In this document: one piece after another, positions 1 through 7,872 of the stretch
Numbering within the stretch: position 1 is the first letter of the stretch
Layout of the letters: each line of letters begins with the position of its first letter
DNA from: Saccharopolyspora sp. NFXS83
Lineage (GTDB): Bacteria; Actinomycetota; Actinomycetes; Mycobacteriales; Pseudonocardiaceae
Direction: 5' to 3'
Assembly: GCF_026241095.1 (NCBI RefSeq)
Contig: NZ_JAPFGB010000021.1
Span: 33,963-97,962 of the forward strand
Length of the DNA stretch: 64,000 nt
Program-made: the position numbers and the translations under genes
The notes under the pieces: generated by a model
The model's input: the letters and a program-made list of their open reading frames with translations, nothing else
What the model was told of the DNA's origin: nothing
The model's database searches: none

Positions 1-1866
1 GCGCATGATCTTGCCGGAGCGCGTCTTCGGCAGCTCCTGCACGACCATGATCTGCCGCGGCTTCGCGATCGGGCCGATCTCGTGCGAGACGTGGTCGCGC
101 AGCGCCTTCAGCGCCGCTTCCCCGCCCGAGCCGTCGGCGGCGTTGCCGCGCAGGATGACGAACGCGACGATGCCCTGCCCGGTGGTCGGGTCGCTCGCGC
201 CGACGACCGCGGCCTCCGCGACCGTCGGGTGCGACACCAGCGCCGATTCGACCTCGGTGGTGGAGATGCGGTGCCCGGAGACGTTCATGACGTCGTCCAC
301 CCGGCCCAGCAGCCACACGTCGCCGTCCTCGTCGTACTTCGCGCCGTCACCGGCGAAGTAGTACCCGAGGTCGGCGAACTTCGACCAGTAGGTGTCCTTG
401 AAGCGCTGGTCGTCGCCCCAGATGCCGCGCAGCATCGCCGGCCACGGCTTGTCCAGCACCAGCAGACCGCCTCCGCCGGGGCCGACGTCCTCGCCGGTCT
501 CGTCGACGACCTTCGCGGAGATGCCGGGCAGCGCGACCTGCGCCGAACCGGGCTTGGTCGCCGTGACACCGGGCAGCGGCGAGATCATGATCGCGCCGGT
601 CTCGGTCTGCCACCAGGTGTCCACGATCGGGGCCGTGCCGCCGCCGATGTTGTCCCGGTACCAGATCCAGGCCTCGGGGTTGATCGGTTCGCCGACCGAG
701 CCGAGCACGCGCAGCGAGGACAGGTCGTACTTCGCCGGGATCTCCGCGCCCCACTTCATGAACGTGCGGATCGTCGTCGGCGCCGTGTAGTACAGCGTCA
801 CGCCGTACTTCTGCACGATCTCCCAGTGCCTGCCCTCGTGCGGGCTGTTCGGCGTGCCCTCGTAGATGACCTGCGACGATCCGTTCGCCAGCGGCCCGTA
901 CACGATGTAGGTGTGCCCGGTGACCCAGCCGATGTCGGCGGTGCACCAGTACACGTCCGACTCCGGCTTCAGGTCGAAGACGTTGCGGTGCGTGTAGGCG
1001 GCCTGGGTGAGGTAGCCGCCGGAGGTGTGCAGGATGCCCTTCGGGCTCCCGGTGGTGCCGGAGGTGTAGAGGATGAACAGCGGGTGCTCGGAGTCGAACA
1101 CCTCCGGGGTGTGCTGGTCGGACTGCGGCTCGACGACGTCGTGCCACCACTTGTCCCGCTCGTTCCACTGCACGTCGGTGGCGGTGCGCTTGACCACGAG
1201 CACGTGCTCGACGCTCGGCGTGTGCTGCACGGCCTCGTCGACGTTGGCCTTCAGCGGCGCGGCCTTGCCGCGGCGGTACTGGCCGTCGCAGGTGATGACG
1301 ACCTTCGCCTCGGCGTCGTTGATCCGGGCGCGCAGCGCTTCCGAGGAGAAGCCGCCGAACACGACGCTGTGCAGCGCGCCGAGGCGCGCGCAAGCGAGCA
1401 TCGAGAACACGGCTTCGGGCAGCATCGGCAGGTAGATGGCGACGCGGTCGCCCGCGCCGACGCCGAGCGAGGCGAGCGCGTTCGCGGTGCGGCTGACTTC
1501 GCGCTGCAGCTCGGCGTAGGTGATCTCGCGGCTGTCGCCGGGCTCGCCTTCCCAGTGGATCGCGACGCGGTCGCCGTTGCCGTCGTCGACGTGGCGGTCC
1601 ACGCAGTTGTAGGCGACGTTGAGCTTGCCGCCGACGAACCACTTCGCGAACGGCGCGTCGGACCAGTCGAGGACCTGCTCCCACTTGGTGTCCCAGTGCA
1701 GGTGTTCGGCTTGGTCGGCCCAGAACCCCTCCCGGTCGGCCGCTGCCCTGTCGTACATCTCCGACGTGGCGTTGGCCGCTGCGGCGAACTCCGCCGGCGG
1801 CGGGAACGTCCTGCTCTCGGTGAGCAGGTTGTCCAGGGTCTTGCTCGGCCCGTCGGGCTGGCTCAT
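1..1866 (-). CDS. acs: Acetyl-CoA synthetase (AMP-forming), C-terminus beyond window edge
   Basis: Activates acetate to acetyl-CoA through acetyl-AMP in the cytoplasm. The visible 622 residues carry the AMP-binding signature [11 protein letters not shown] (from about residue 267), the WWQTETG motif, the hinge region and the C-terminal SGKIMR. Its lysine (about residue 619) is the family's regulatory acetylation site. About 30 C-terminal residues, by family length, lie outside the window. The start is the ATG at 1866, preceded by GGGAGG 9 nt upstream. The gene is divergent from the Fic-like gene, with 270 bp between them. Very secure. Confidence 0.97.
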   Translation of the reverse strand, partial: MSQPDGPSKTLDNLLTESRTFPPPAEFAAAANATSEMYDRAAADREGFWADQAEHLHWDTKWEQVLDWSDAPFAKWFVGGKLNVAYNCVDRHVDDGNGDRVAIHWEGEPGDSREITYAELQREVSRTANALASLGVGAGDRVAIYLPMLPEAVFSMLACARLGALHSVVFGGFSSEALRARINDAEAKVVITCDGQYRRGKAAPLKANVDEAVQHTPSVEHVLVVKRTATDVQWNERDKWWHDVVEPQSDQHTPEVFDSEHPLFILYTSGTTGSPKGILHTSGGYLTQAAYTHRNVFDLKPESDVYWCTADIGWVTGHTYIVYGPLANGSSQVIYEGTPNSPHEGRHWEIVQKYGVTLYYTAPTTIRTFMKWGAEIPAKYDLSSLRVLGSVGEPINPEAWIWYRDNIGGGTAPIVDTWWQTETGAIMISPLPGVTATKPGSAQVALPGISAKVVDETGEDVGPGGGGLLVLDKPWPAMLRGIWGDDQRFKDTYWSKFADLGYYFAGDGAKYDEDGDVWLLGRVDDVMNVSGHRISTTEVESALVSHPTVAEAAVVGASDPTTGQGIVAFVILRGNAADGSGGEAALKALRDHVSHEIGPIAKPRQIMVVQELPKTRSGKIMR

Positions 1867-2122
1867 TGCGGGGAACCTCCCTGCTGGCGGACGGCTGATG
1901 TCTTCTAGACCGTAATGCGATGGGGCTCACTCCGACAGAGCCGGCAAATTCGGTGTGGACCAATTCGGCGGAGGAGGTGTTCCCCCCGAGCCCCGCACCA
2001 GGGAGTCAGTCTCAAGCCGAAAACGTTGCAATCGAGTTGCCAAACGATCGGGCGACCCGCCGTGACGAGGGGGCGAGCGGCGTCCGAGCACGGGTTGTCC
2101 GCTCGCCGTACCGACCGGCAGG

Positions 2123-2128
2123 TAGCGT
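2123..2128 (+). promoter_or_regulatory. Candidate -10 box (TAGCGT) for a leaderless start
   Basis: TAGCGT lies 8 nt before the GTG at 2137, and no Shine-Dalgarno is visible between them. This fits the actinobacterial leaderless arrangement. Confidence 0.35.
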
Positions 2129-2136
2129 CCAGCCTC

Positions 2137-2892
2137 GTGAGTGCCCAAGAGTCGTTGCTCCCGCTGCTGGAGCTGCCCGGTGTCACCGACGCGGTCGCCG
2201 CCGCGCGGACGGCGATCGACGAGATCCACCGGCACCCGGCGAACCGCCGCGGCTGGCCCGCGACCAGCGCCGAGGCCTCGGTGCGAGCCGCGCGCGCCTC
2301 GGCCGCCGTCGCCGGTGGCGCCACCGAGATCCCGGACAGCGGCGAGGTCAGCGACCCGCTGCTGGCGGGCGCGTTGCGCGTGGCGGAGGCGCTGGGGCCG
2401 TTGCTGCCCACCTGGCAGCGCGCGCCGCTGCAGGCGCTGGCGCGACTGCACGTGCTGGCCGCCGCGGACCTCCCCGGCGACCCGGAGCGGCTGGGCAGGC
2501 CGCGGGCCGACGAGGCGGTGTCCGGCCGGCTCGACCTGCTCTCCCAGGTGGTCGCGGACGCGGGCGGCAAATCTCAAGGCGTCGTGCCGGGGCCCGTGCA
2601 GGCGGCGGTGGTGCACGGCGAACTGCTCGCGCTGGCCCCGTTCGGCGAGGTCGACGGCATCGTGGCGCGGGCCGCCGCGCGGCTCAGCGTGATCGGCAGC
2701 GGACTCGACCCGAAGGGCCTGGTCGTCCCGGAGGTCGCCTACTTCCGGCGGCAGGCCGACTACGAGGCCGCGGCGGCGGCCTTCGCCACCGGCGAACCCG
2801 ACGGGGTCGCGCGGTGGATCGTGCACTGCTGCACGGCGCTGGAGACCGGCGCGCGCGAGGCGAAGTCCATCGCCGACGCCGTCGAAGCCTGA
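2137..2892 (+). CDS. Fic-like protein with degenerate active site (often annotated oxidoreductase)
   Basis: A 251-residue, Ala-rich, mostly helical cytoplasmic protein. I place it with the actinobacterial Fic/DOC-fold relatives found next to acs. The only Fic-like signature is around residue 166, APFGEVDGIVAR. It aligns to the canonical HPFx(D/E)GNGRxxR but lacks the catalytic His and the nucleotide-binding Gly-Asn-Gly-Arg core. AMP-transfer activity is therefore doubtful. The GTG at 2137 is chosen because a TAGCGT hexamer precedes it by 8 nt and the protein then begins directly with a helical domain. Upstream codons in the frame look non-coding. Function unknown; the family call is moderate. 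Confidence 0.75.
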   Translation: MSAQESLLPLLELPGVTDAVAAARTAIDEIHRHPANRRGWPATSAEASVRAARASAAVAGGATEIPDSGEVSDPLLAGALRVAEALGPLLPTWQRAPLQALARLHVLAAADLPGDPERLGRPRADEAVSGRLDLLSQVVADAGGKSQGVVPGPVQAAVVHGELLALAPFGEVDGIVARAAARLSVIGSGLDPKGLVVPEVAYFRRQADYEAAAAAFATGEPDGVARWIVHCCTALETGAREAKSIADAVEA

Positions 2893-3010
2893 CCTTCGCG
2901 GTCGGCGCGAGGAGTCCTCGCAGGACGATTCCTCGGTCGTCGTCTCGTCCGCGGCGGAGCCGCCGGGGGCTGCGCCGCGCGAACAGTTCTGGAAATGCCG
3001 AGGAGCGGAC

Positions 3011-3943
3011 GTGCCCAAGAAAGTCCTGATCGACTGCGATCCGGGTATCGACGACGCGCTGGCGATCGCGTTCGCGCACGGCCGCCCGGAGCTCGAACTC
3101 GTCGGGCTCACCACCGTCGCGGGCAACGTGGGGCTGGAGCACACCACGAACAACGCGCGGTGCCTGGCCGAGTTCTACGGCATGGACGTGCCGATCGCGG
3201 CGGGAGCCGACCGCCCGCTGGTGCGGGAGCGCGTGCTCGCCGACCAGGTGCACGGCGGAAACGGGCTCGGCGGAGTCGTGCTGCCCGCCGCCGCGACACC
3301 GGTGGTCGACCGGCACGCGGTCGACTTCATCATCGACGAGCTGGCCGCCGCGCCCGGGCAGATCAGCCTGCTCGCCGTGGGGCCGCTGACGAACATCGCG
3401 CTGGCCGTGCGCAAGGAACCCCGGATCGTCGAGTGGGCCCGCGAGTTCGTGATCATGGGCGGGTCGTACACGCGCGGCAACCGCACCCCGGCCGCCGAGT
3501 TCAACGTCCTCGCCGACCCCGAAGCCGCCGCGGTCGTGTTCGACGCGGGCTGGCGCACCACGATGATCGGCCTCGACCTGACCGCCCAGGCCCGCGCCAC
3601 CGCCGACGTGCGCGGCCGGTTCGCCGTGCTGGGCCGGTTGGAGTCGGAGCTGATCTCACCGATCCTGGACTTCTACGGGCGGCACCCGCAGTACCGGGAG
3701 CACGGCCCGGCGGTGCACGACGCCTGCGCGGTGGCCTACGCGCTCGACCCCGGTCTGTTCACCACGGTGCCCGCGCGGGTCGACGTGGAGATCCACGGCC
3801 GGTTCACCTCGGGCATGACCGTCACGGACTTCGCCGCCCCGGCCGCACGGCACAACGCCGAGGTGGCGACGGTCCTCGACGCGGAGCGCTTCTGGAACCG
3901 CCTCCTGGAGGCCTTCAGCCACGTCGCGACCAGGATGCCCTGA
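3011..3943 (+). CDS. Nucleoside hydrolase (inosine-uridine preferring family)
   Basis: Hydrolyses ribonucleosides to ribose plus base; a purine/pyrimidine salvage enzyme of the IUNH/Rih family. The 310-residue length is typical. The N-terminal DCDPGIDDALA gives the Asp cluster that binds the catalytic calcium. The mid-protein segment LLAVGPLTNIALA and the EFNVLADPEAA motif are also family hallmarks. Near the C-terminus HDACAVAYALDP supplies the fourth calcium ligand (Asp) and active-site His. The GTG start has GAGGAGCGG just upstream. Substrate preference cannot be read from the sequence. It stands alone, 118 bp after the Fic-like gene. Confidence 0.93.
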   Translation: MPKKVLIDCDPGIDDALAIAFAHGRPELELVGLTTVAGNVGLEHTTNNARCLAEFYGMDVPIAAGADRPLVRERVLADQVHGGNGLGGVVLPAAATPVVDRHAVDFIIDELAAAPGQISLLAVGPLTNIALAVRKEPRIVEWAREFVIMGGSYTRGNRTPAAEFNVLADPEAAAVVFDAGWRTTMIGLDLTAQARATADVRGRFAVLGRLESELISPILDFYGRHPQYREHGPAVHDACAVAYALDPGLFTTVPARVDVEIHGRFTSGMTVTDFAAPAARHNAEVATVLDAERFWNRLLEAFSHVATRMP

Positions 3944-3982
3944 CATGCGCGGAGCGCCGGACTCGACGGGTCGGCTTCCGCT

Positions 3983-4309
3983 TCACTCCGGGTAGGCCAG
4001 GTCGAGCCAGACCCAGCGGGCGACGGCGGCGACGAGCACGAGGCCTGGGACGACGAACCACCACCAGCGCAGCCAGTGCAACGCCACCGGCAGCGCGCGC
4101 AGCAGGCCGCCGAACACGGCGAGCACGATCGCCAGCAGGGCGCTCACCGAGATCGCGGTGAGCACGTCGTCGTCCCACGCCGCGCGCGGCACCATGGACC
4201 AGGACGAGACCACGGCGAACACCGCCACGACGTCCACCGCGACGCAGAGCACCGCGCTCAGCCAGGTGCCGATCACCCGGCCGGTGCGGCGGGGGTCGTT
4301 CTCGTTCAC
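3983..4309 (-). CDS. Small membrane protein, three predicted TM helices
   Basis: A 108-residue hydrophobic protein of unrecognised family. Predicted TM segments lie at roughly residues 13-36, 51-71 and 83-103. A Trp-rich cluster (LRWWWFVV) starts the third. The GTG start overlaps the TGA of the upstream gene by 4 nt (GTGA at 4306-4309), so the two are probably translationally coupled. It is the last gene of the murR-murQ-linked minus-strand operon. It could be a membrane partner or immunity-like protein for the muralytic protein before it, but that is guesswork. Confidence 0.7.
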   Translation of the reverse strand: MNENDPRRTGRVIGTWLSAVLCVAVDVVAVFAVVSSWSMVPRAAWDDDVLTAISVSALLAIVLAVFGGLLRALPVALHWLRWWWFVVPGLVLVAAVARWVWLDLAYPE

Positions 4310-5683
4310 TCCATCGCCTTCCTCGCCTGCGGCAGGTTCTCGACCAACGTCTTGCCGTAGTCCTGCGCCGCCGCGCTGTCCTTGCCCTCAGCGCCATCGT
4401 TGTACAGCGCGCCGATCTCGGCGTAGTGCTCCTCGGTCATCTCACCGGCAGGGACATCAGCGGATCCGGACTGCGCCTTGAGATCGGCGACGTGCTGGGC
4501 GCTGATCAGGATGTTCGTCGTCGGGTCCTCGGAAGCGGCGATGACCTCTTCCCGCTTGTCGTCGGTCAGCGACTCGGGGTCGTAGCCGAGCACTTCGGCG
4601 CTGCGCCGGACCTGCACGGACAACGGGCCGTAGGAGGTCTCGTCGACGTCGCCACCGGCTCGGCTGGTTCTCGGGGCTGATCGGGGACCAGTCCGGCTCG
4701 GCCAGGTCGCGTGCGGTTCCCGTGGCGTCGTCCCACACGCGGCCCTTGCCGCCCACTTCTTGCCAGGCGATACCGGCGACCAGTTCGGCGGGCAGGCCCG
4801 ATTCGCGCGCGGCGGCTTCGATGGCGGCCTTGTTGTCGCCGATCCACTGCTCGCGGAACTCGTCGGAGTTCTCGCTAAGCCAGTACGGCGTGTTCTTCCC
4901 TTCGGGAAGCGTCCCGGCCAGGTCCCGGAAGCGCTGCAAGGTCGGGGACACCGCGTCCGTTCCGTTGAACGTCTCCAGTTCGGTCTTCGGCCCGCCACCG
5001 GGCAGCGCGACGTTGGCGTCGCCCGCCGCCTGCTGCGCCTCGGAGCCCACTTCGGCGATTCCCGCGAGGATCACGGCGGTGTCCGCGGACTGCGCCCGGA
5101 AGTCGGGCAGCCCCTCGTACGCCGCGTTCAGCTGGCCGAGGCAGGTTCCGCGGGCCGCTGACTCGATCTGCTCGGCTTCGCCGAACTTGCCGCCTGCCTG
5201 GTCGTAGTACCGCTGCGCGGCGTCCCGGATGGAGTCGACGTCCACGCCGAGTTCGGCGAACCAGTCGAGCACCCCGGTGGTGCTGCTGATGTCCTCCCAC
5301 TGCCGCATCGGCTCGGCCTCCTGCGCCGTCCGGGTGAGCGCGGTCGCGACCTTGCCGATCTCCTCGCTGAGCTTCTGCTCGCTGAGCTGACCTTCCTGGA
5401 CCAGCCGTTGCGCCTCGGCCAGCTCCGGGGCGTACCCGTCGAGGGCTTTGCACGCGGTGTCGAAGCCGACCGCGAGCTCGTCCACGAGCTGGGCGACCTC
5501 CTGCAACCGCGCGTCGTACTGCTCCCGGCCGGTGCCTTCCCATTCGGTCTCGTCGCGGACCCGGTCGACCGTCGGCCGGGTCGACGAGAGCAGGTCGTGC
5601 ATGCGCCGGAATTCGTCGGCGTTGCGCTCGACCATCGAGGGCACGACCTCGCTGAGGAACTCGACGTCCGCGTAGTAGGTCAC
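4306..5683 (-). pseudogene. WXG-like N-terminus plus lytic-transglycosylase-like C-terminus, disrupted by a frameshift
   Basis: Two overlapping frames read as one protein of about 458 residues. Residues 1-100 form a helical hairpin with W48-E-G50 at the turn, as in WXG100/type VII secretion substrates. A long helical linker follows. From about residue 285 a lysozyme-like fold begins, with AIAWQEVGG-type sequence whose E309 would be the catalytic Glu of SLT enzymes. After the shift the second frame continues the same fold (SYGPLSVQ..., then DPTTNILISAQHVADL). The break lies near 4655-4665: the first frame turns into Arg-rich nonsense exactly where the second starts making sense. It could be a sequencing error, a real mutation or programmed. 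GTG start at 5683; 3 nt after the small ORF upstream. Confidence 0.75.
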
Positions 5684-5686
5684 GGA

Positions 5687-5842
5687 TCACCGGTCCTCGG
5701 GTGCGATGAAGGCCCCCTCGGACAGGAATCGGCTGAGTTCGTCGCGGACTTGGCCGTCCACGGTGACGTGCTCCTCGCCGACCGCCTTCAACTTCGTGGA
5801 CAGCGCGGCCAGCAACGCGGCGAGGTCCGTGTACTGGTTCAG
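5687..5842 (-). CDS. Possible small protein between murQ and the muralytic gene
   Basis: An in-frame open stretch of about 51 residues with good coding character, ending ...FLSEGAFIAPEDR. It fills the gap between murQ and the WXG-like gene, whose GTG lies 3 nt after its stop. No ATG or GTG opens it in a convincing place. The candidates are a CTG overlapping the murQ stop (5842) or a TTG at 5815. No Shine-Dalgarno is clear. It reads as one amphipathic helix with an acidic turn. It could be a small type VII-like partner of the next gene, but no family is recognised. Confidence 0.4.
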   Translation of the reverse strand: MNQYTDLAALLAALSTKLKAVGEEHVTVDGQVRDELSRFLSEGAFIAPEDR

Positions 5843-6768
5843 CCGGTGAGGGAGCGCAGGGCTTCGCGGACCTGGCCGTCGGAGACCGCGAGCGCGGCGG
5901 CGGCGCGTTCCACGTCGGCGCCGGTGAGCAGGTGCACCAGCGCGGTCTTGAGATCGCCGCCCGCGGCGCCGAGCGCGTGCGCGCACTCGTCCTCGGAGGC
6001 GTTCGTGGCCTCCCGCAGGATCCCCACGGTGCGTCCGCGCAGCTTCGCGTTCGTCGCGAGGAGGCTGACCATCAGGTTGGAGTAGGTGCGCCCCATCCGG
6101 ACCATCACGGCCGTGGAGAACGACGTGAGCACCAGCTTCTGCGCGGTGCCCGCCTTCATCCGGGTGGAGCCCGCGATGGGCTCGGGGCCGGTGTCCACCG
6201 CGATCGTCAGGTCGGCGGGGGCGTCGGCGGCCGACTCCGGGTTGGCCGACATCAACGCCGTGCCCGCTCCGATCTCGCGGGCCGCGCGCAACGCGCCCAG
6301 CACGTACGGCGTGCGGCCGGAGGCGGTCAGCCCGAGCACGAAGTCCGAGCTGGTCACCGCCGAGCGGATCGCCGACGCACCCGATTCGGTGTCGTCCTCG
6401 GCATTCTCCACCGGCTTCTGGAACGCGCCGCTGCCACCGGCCTGGTGCGCGACGACCCAGTCCGCGGGCACGTTGTAGGTGGGGATGAGCTCGGCCGCGT
6501 CGAGCACCGCGAGCCGCCCCGAGGTGCCCGCGCCGACGTAGTGCACCCGCCCGCCGCCGCGCAGCGCGGTGACGGCCAGGTCCACCGCGCGCGCCAGTTC
6601 GGGCAGCGCCCGGCCCACCGCCTCCGGCACGGTGCGGTCCTCGGCGTTGAGCACCTGCAGGATGTCCAGCGTCGGCAGCAGGTCGATGTCCCTGGTCCGG
6701 TCGTTGGTGCGCTCCGTGGGCGCGTTCACTCTCACGGCGGGCTCGTCCGCCGGTGTGTTGCGGCTCAT
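5839..6768 (-). CDS. murQ: N-acetylmuramic acid 6-phosphate etherase
   Basis: Cleaves the lactyl ether of MurNAc-6-phosphate, giving GlcNAc-6-phosphate and D-lactate, the central step of MurNAc recycling. At 309 residues it has the normal length. The N-terminal RNxxTxDID-like segment, the sugar-isomerase (SIS) signature VGAGTSGRLAVLDAAE, and GLTASGRTPYVLGAL and STRMKAGTAQK are all present. The C-terminal segment resembles the family's UBA-like end. The ATG overlaps the murR stop by 4 nt and has AAGGAGG upstream, so it is translated from the murR transcript. Its context with murR, NamZ, NagZ and an AmiE-like hydrolase supports the assignment strongly. Confidence 0.96.
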   Translation of the reverse strand: MSRNTPADEPAVRVNAPTERTNDRTRDIDLLPTLDILQVLNAEDRTVPEAVGRALPELARAVDLAVTALRGGGRVHYVGAGTSGRLAVLDAAELIPTYNVPADWVVAHQAGGSGAFQKPVENAEDDTESGASAIRSAVTSSDFVLGLTASGRTPYVLGALRAAREIGAGTALMSANPESAADAPADLTIAVDTGPEPIAGSTRMKAGTAQKLVLTSFSTAVMVRMGRTYSNLMVSLLATNAKLRGRTVGILREATNASEDECAHALGAAGGDLKTALVHLLTGADVERAAAALAVSDGQVREALRSLTG

Positions 6769-7691
6769 CGACCGTCCTCCTTGTGCCTGCGGCGATCGGG
6801 GCGGGCACCGAGCCGGTGCGCGCCGACCGCCTCGTAGGTGACTTCCAGCGCTGCCTTGGTGTCGTCGATCCGGCGTTGCGCCACGCCGATGAACAGGCAG
6901 TCGATCACGGTGAGCTGGCCGATGCGGCTGGCCATCGCCCCGGAACGGTAGGTCGTCTCGCGCACCGCCGTGGTGAGCACGTGGTCGGCGATCTCGGTGA
7001 TGGGGGAGCGGCTGAAGTTGGTGAGCGCCGCCGTGACCGCGCCGCGGTGGCCCGCTTCGCGCAGCGCCTCGATGGTCTCGGTGGTGGCGCCGGTGTGCGA
7101 GATGCCGAGCGCCACGTCGCCGTCGCGCAGCAGCGCCGCCGAGGTCAACGCCGCGTGCGTGTCCGACCAGGCGAAGCAGGTCAGCCCGATGCGGTGCAGC
7201 TTCTGCTGCAGGTCGAGGGCGACGAAGGCGCTGGCGCCGACGCCGTAGACGTCGATCCGGCGGGCTTGCGCGACGGCGTCGACCACCGCGGACAGCGCGT
7301 CCGCGTCGAGCTGGCCGGCGGTCTCCTCCACCGCTTTCGCGTCTGCGTACGCGACCTTGTCGATGATCTGGTCCAGCCGGTCGTCCGGCTCGATGTCGCC
7401 GCCCAGGTCGCGGTCCCGGTTGGAGGTGCGCGCGGTGTCGGCGGCGAGGGCGATGCGCAGGTCCGGGTAGCCGCCGACTCCGATGGCCTTGCAGAACCGG
7501 GTCACGGTGGTTTCGCTGGTGCCCGCGGCCTCGGCCACGTCGGTGATGCTGCGCCGCGCGATGGAGGCGGGCGCGGACAGCACGATGTTGGCCACCCGCT
7601 GTTCGGCTTTGGCCAGACCGGGGAGCAGGGAGCGGATGCGGACCAGGGGGCTGGTCGCACCGGCTTCGGCGGAGGCTTCGTCAATGGCCAT
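6765..7691 (-). CDS. murR: MurR/RpiR-family transcriptional regulator
   Basis: A 308-residue regulator with an N-terminal RpiR helix-turn-helix (about residues 15-85, with ITDVAEAAGTSETTVTRFCKAIG as recognition region) and a C-terminal SIS sugar-phosphate-binding domain (about 120-260, containing VYGVGASAFVA and GISHTGATTETIEA). By family and position it probably senses MurNAc-6-phosphate and controls the murQ operon. The C-terminus is Arg-rich. The ATG at 7691 has no Shine-Dalgarno but sits 6 nt after a TAAGTT hexamer, so its mRNA may be leaderless. First gene of a five-member minus-strand operon. Confidence 0.9.
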   Translation of the reverse strand: MAIDEASAEAGATSPLVRIRSLLPGLAKAEQRVANIVLSAPASIARRSITDVAEAAGTSETTVTRFCKAIGVGGYPDLRIALAADTARTSNRDRDLGGDIEPDDRLDQIIDKVAYADAKAVEETAGQLDADALSAVVDAVAQARRIDVYGVGASAFVALDLQQKLHRIGLTCFAWSDTHAALTSAALLRDGDVALGISHTGATTETIEALREAGHRGAVTAALTNFSRSPITEIADHVLTTAVRETTYRSGAMASRIGQLTVIDCLFIGVAQRRIDDTKAALEVTYEAVGAHRLGARPDRRRHKEDGR

Positions 7692-7697
7692 GTGGGA

Positions 7698-7727
7698 AAC
7701 TTACTAACGTCGATCTGCGCAGGTCAA
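7698..7727 (-). promoter_or_regulatory. Promoter of the murR-murQ operon
   Basis: Read on the minus strand: TTGACC (7727-7722), an 18-nt spacer, then TAAGTT (7703-7698). Transcription would begin at or next to the murR ATG at 7691. An autoregulatory MurR site would be expected here, but I see no convincing palindrome. Confidence 0.5.
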
Positions 7728-7872
7728 TGCGGGTATCTCCGGGGTGTGCGGGATCTTGCCGGTTTGGGCGCGTGGGAGCCTGTCATCGGGGGGACGGTGT
7801 TCGGCGCCCGCCGGGTTGCACCGCGGATTCGCTACCCTGCGCAGAGCCGCCGACGGTGCGAAGCGGGGTGAC

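Noticed and set aside
82..1963. Long open frames overlapping acs on both strands
   Set aside because: They are Arg/Val-rich shadows of acs; the acs frame has full family motifs.
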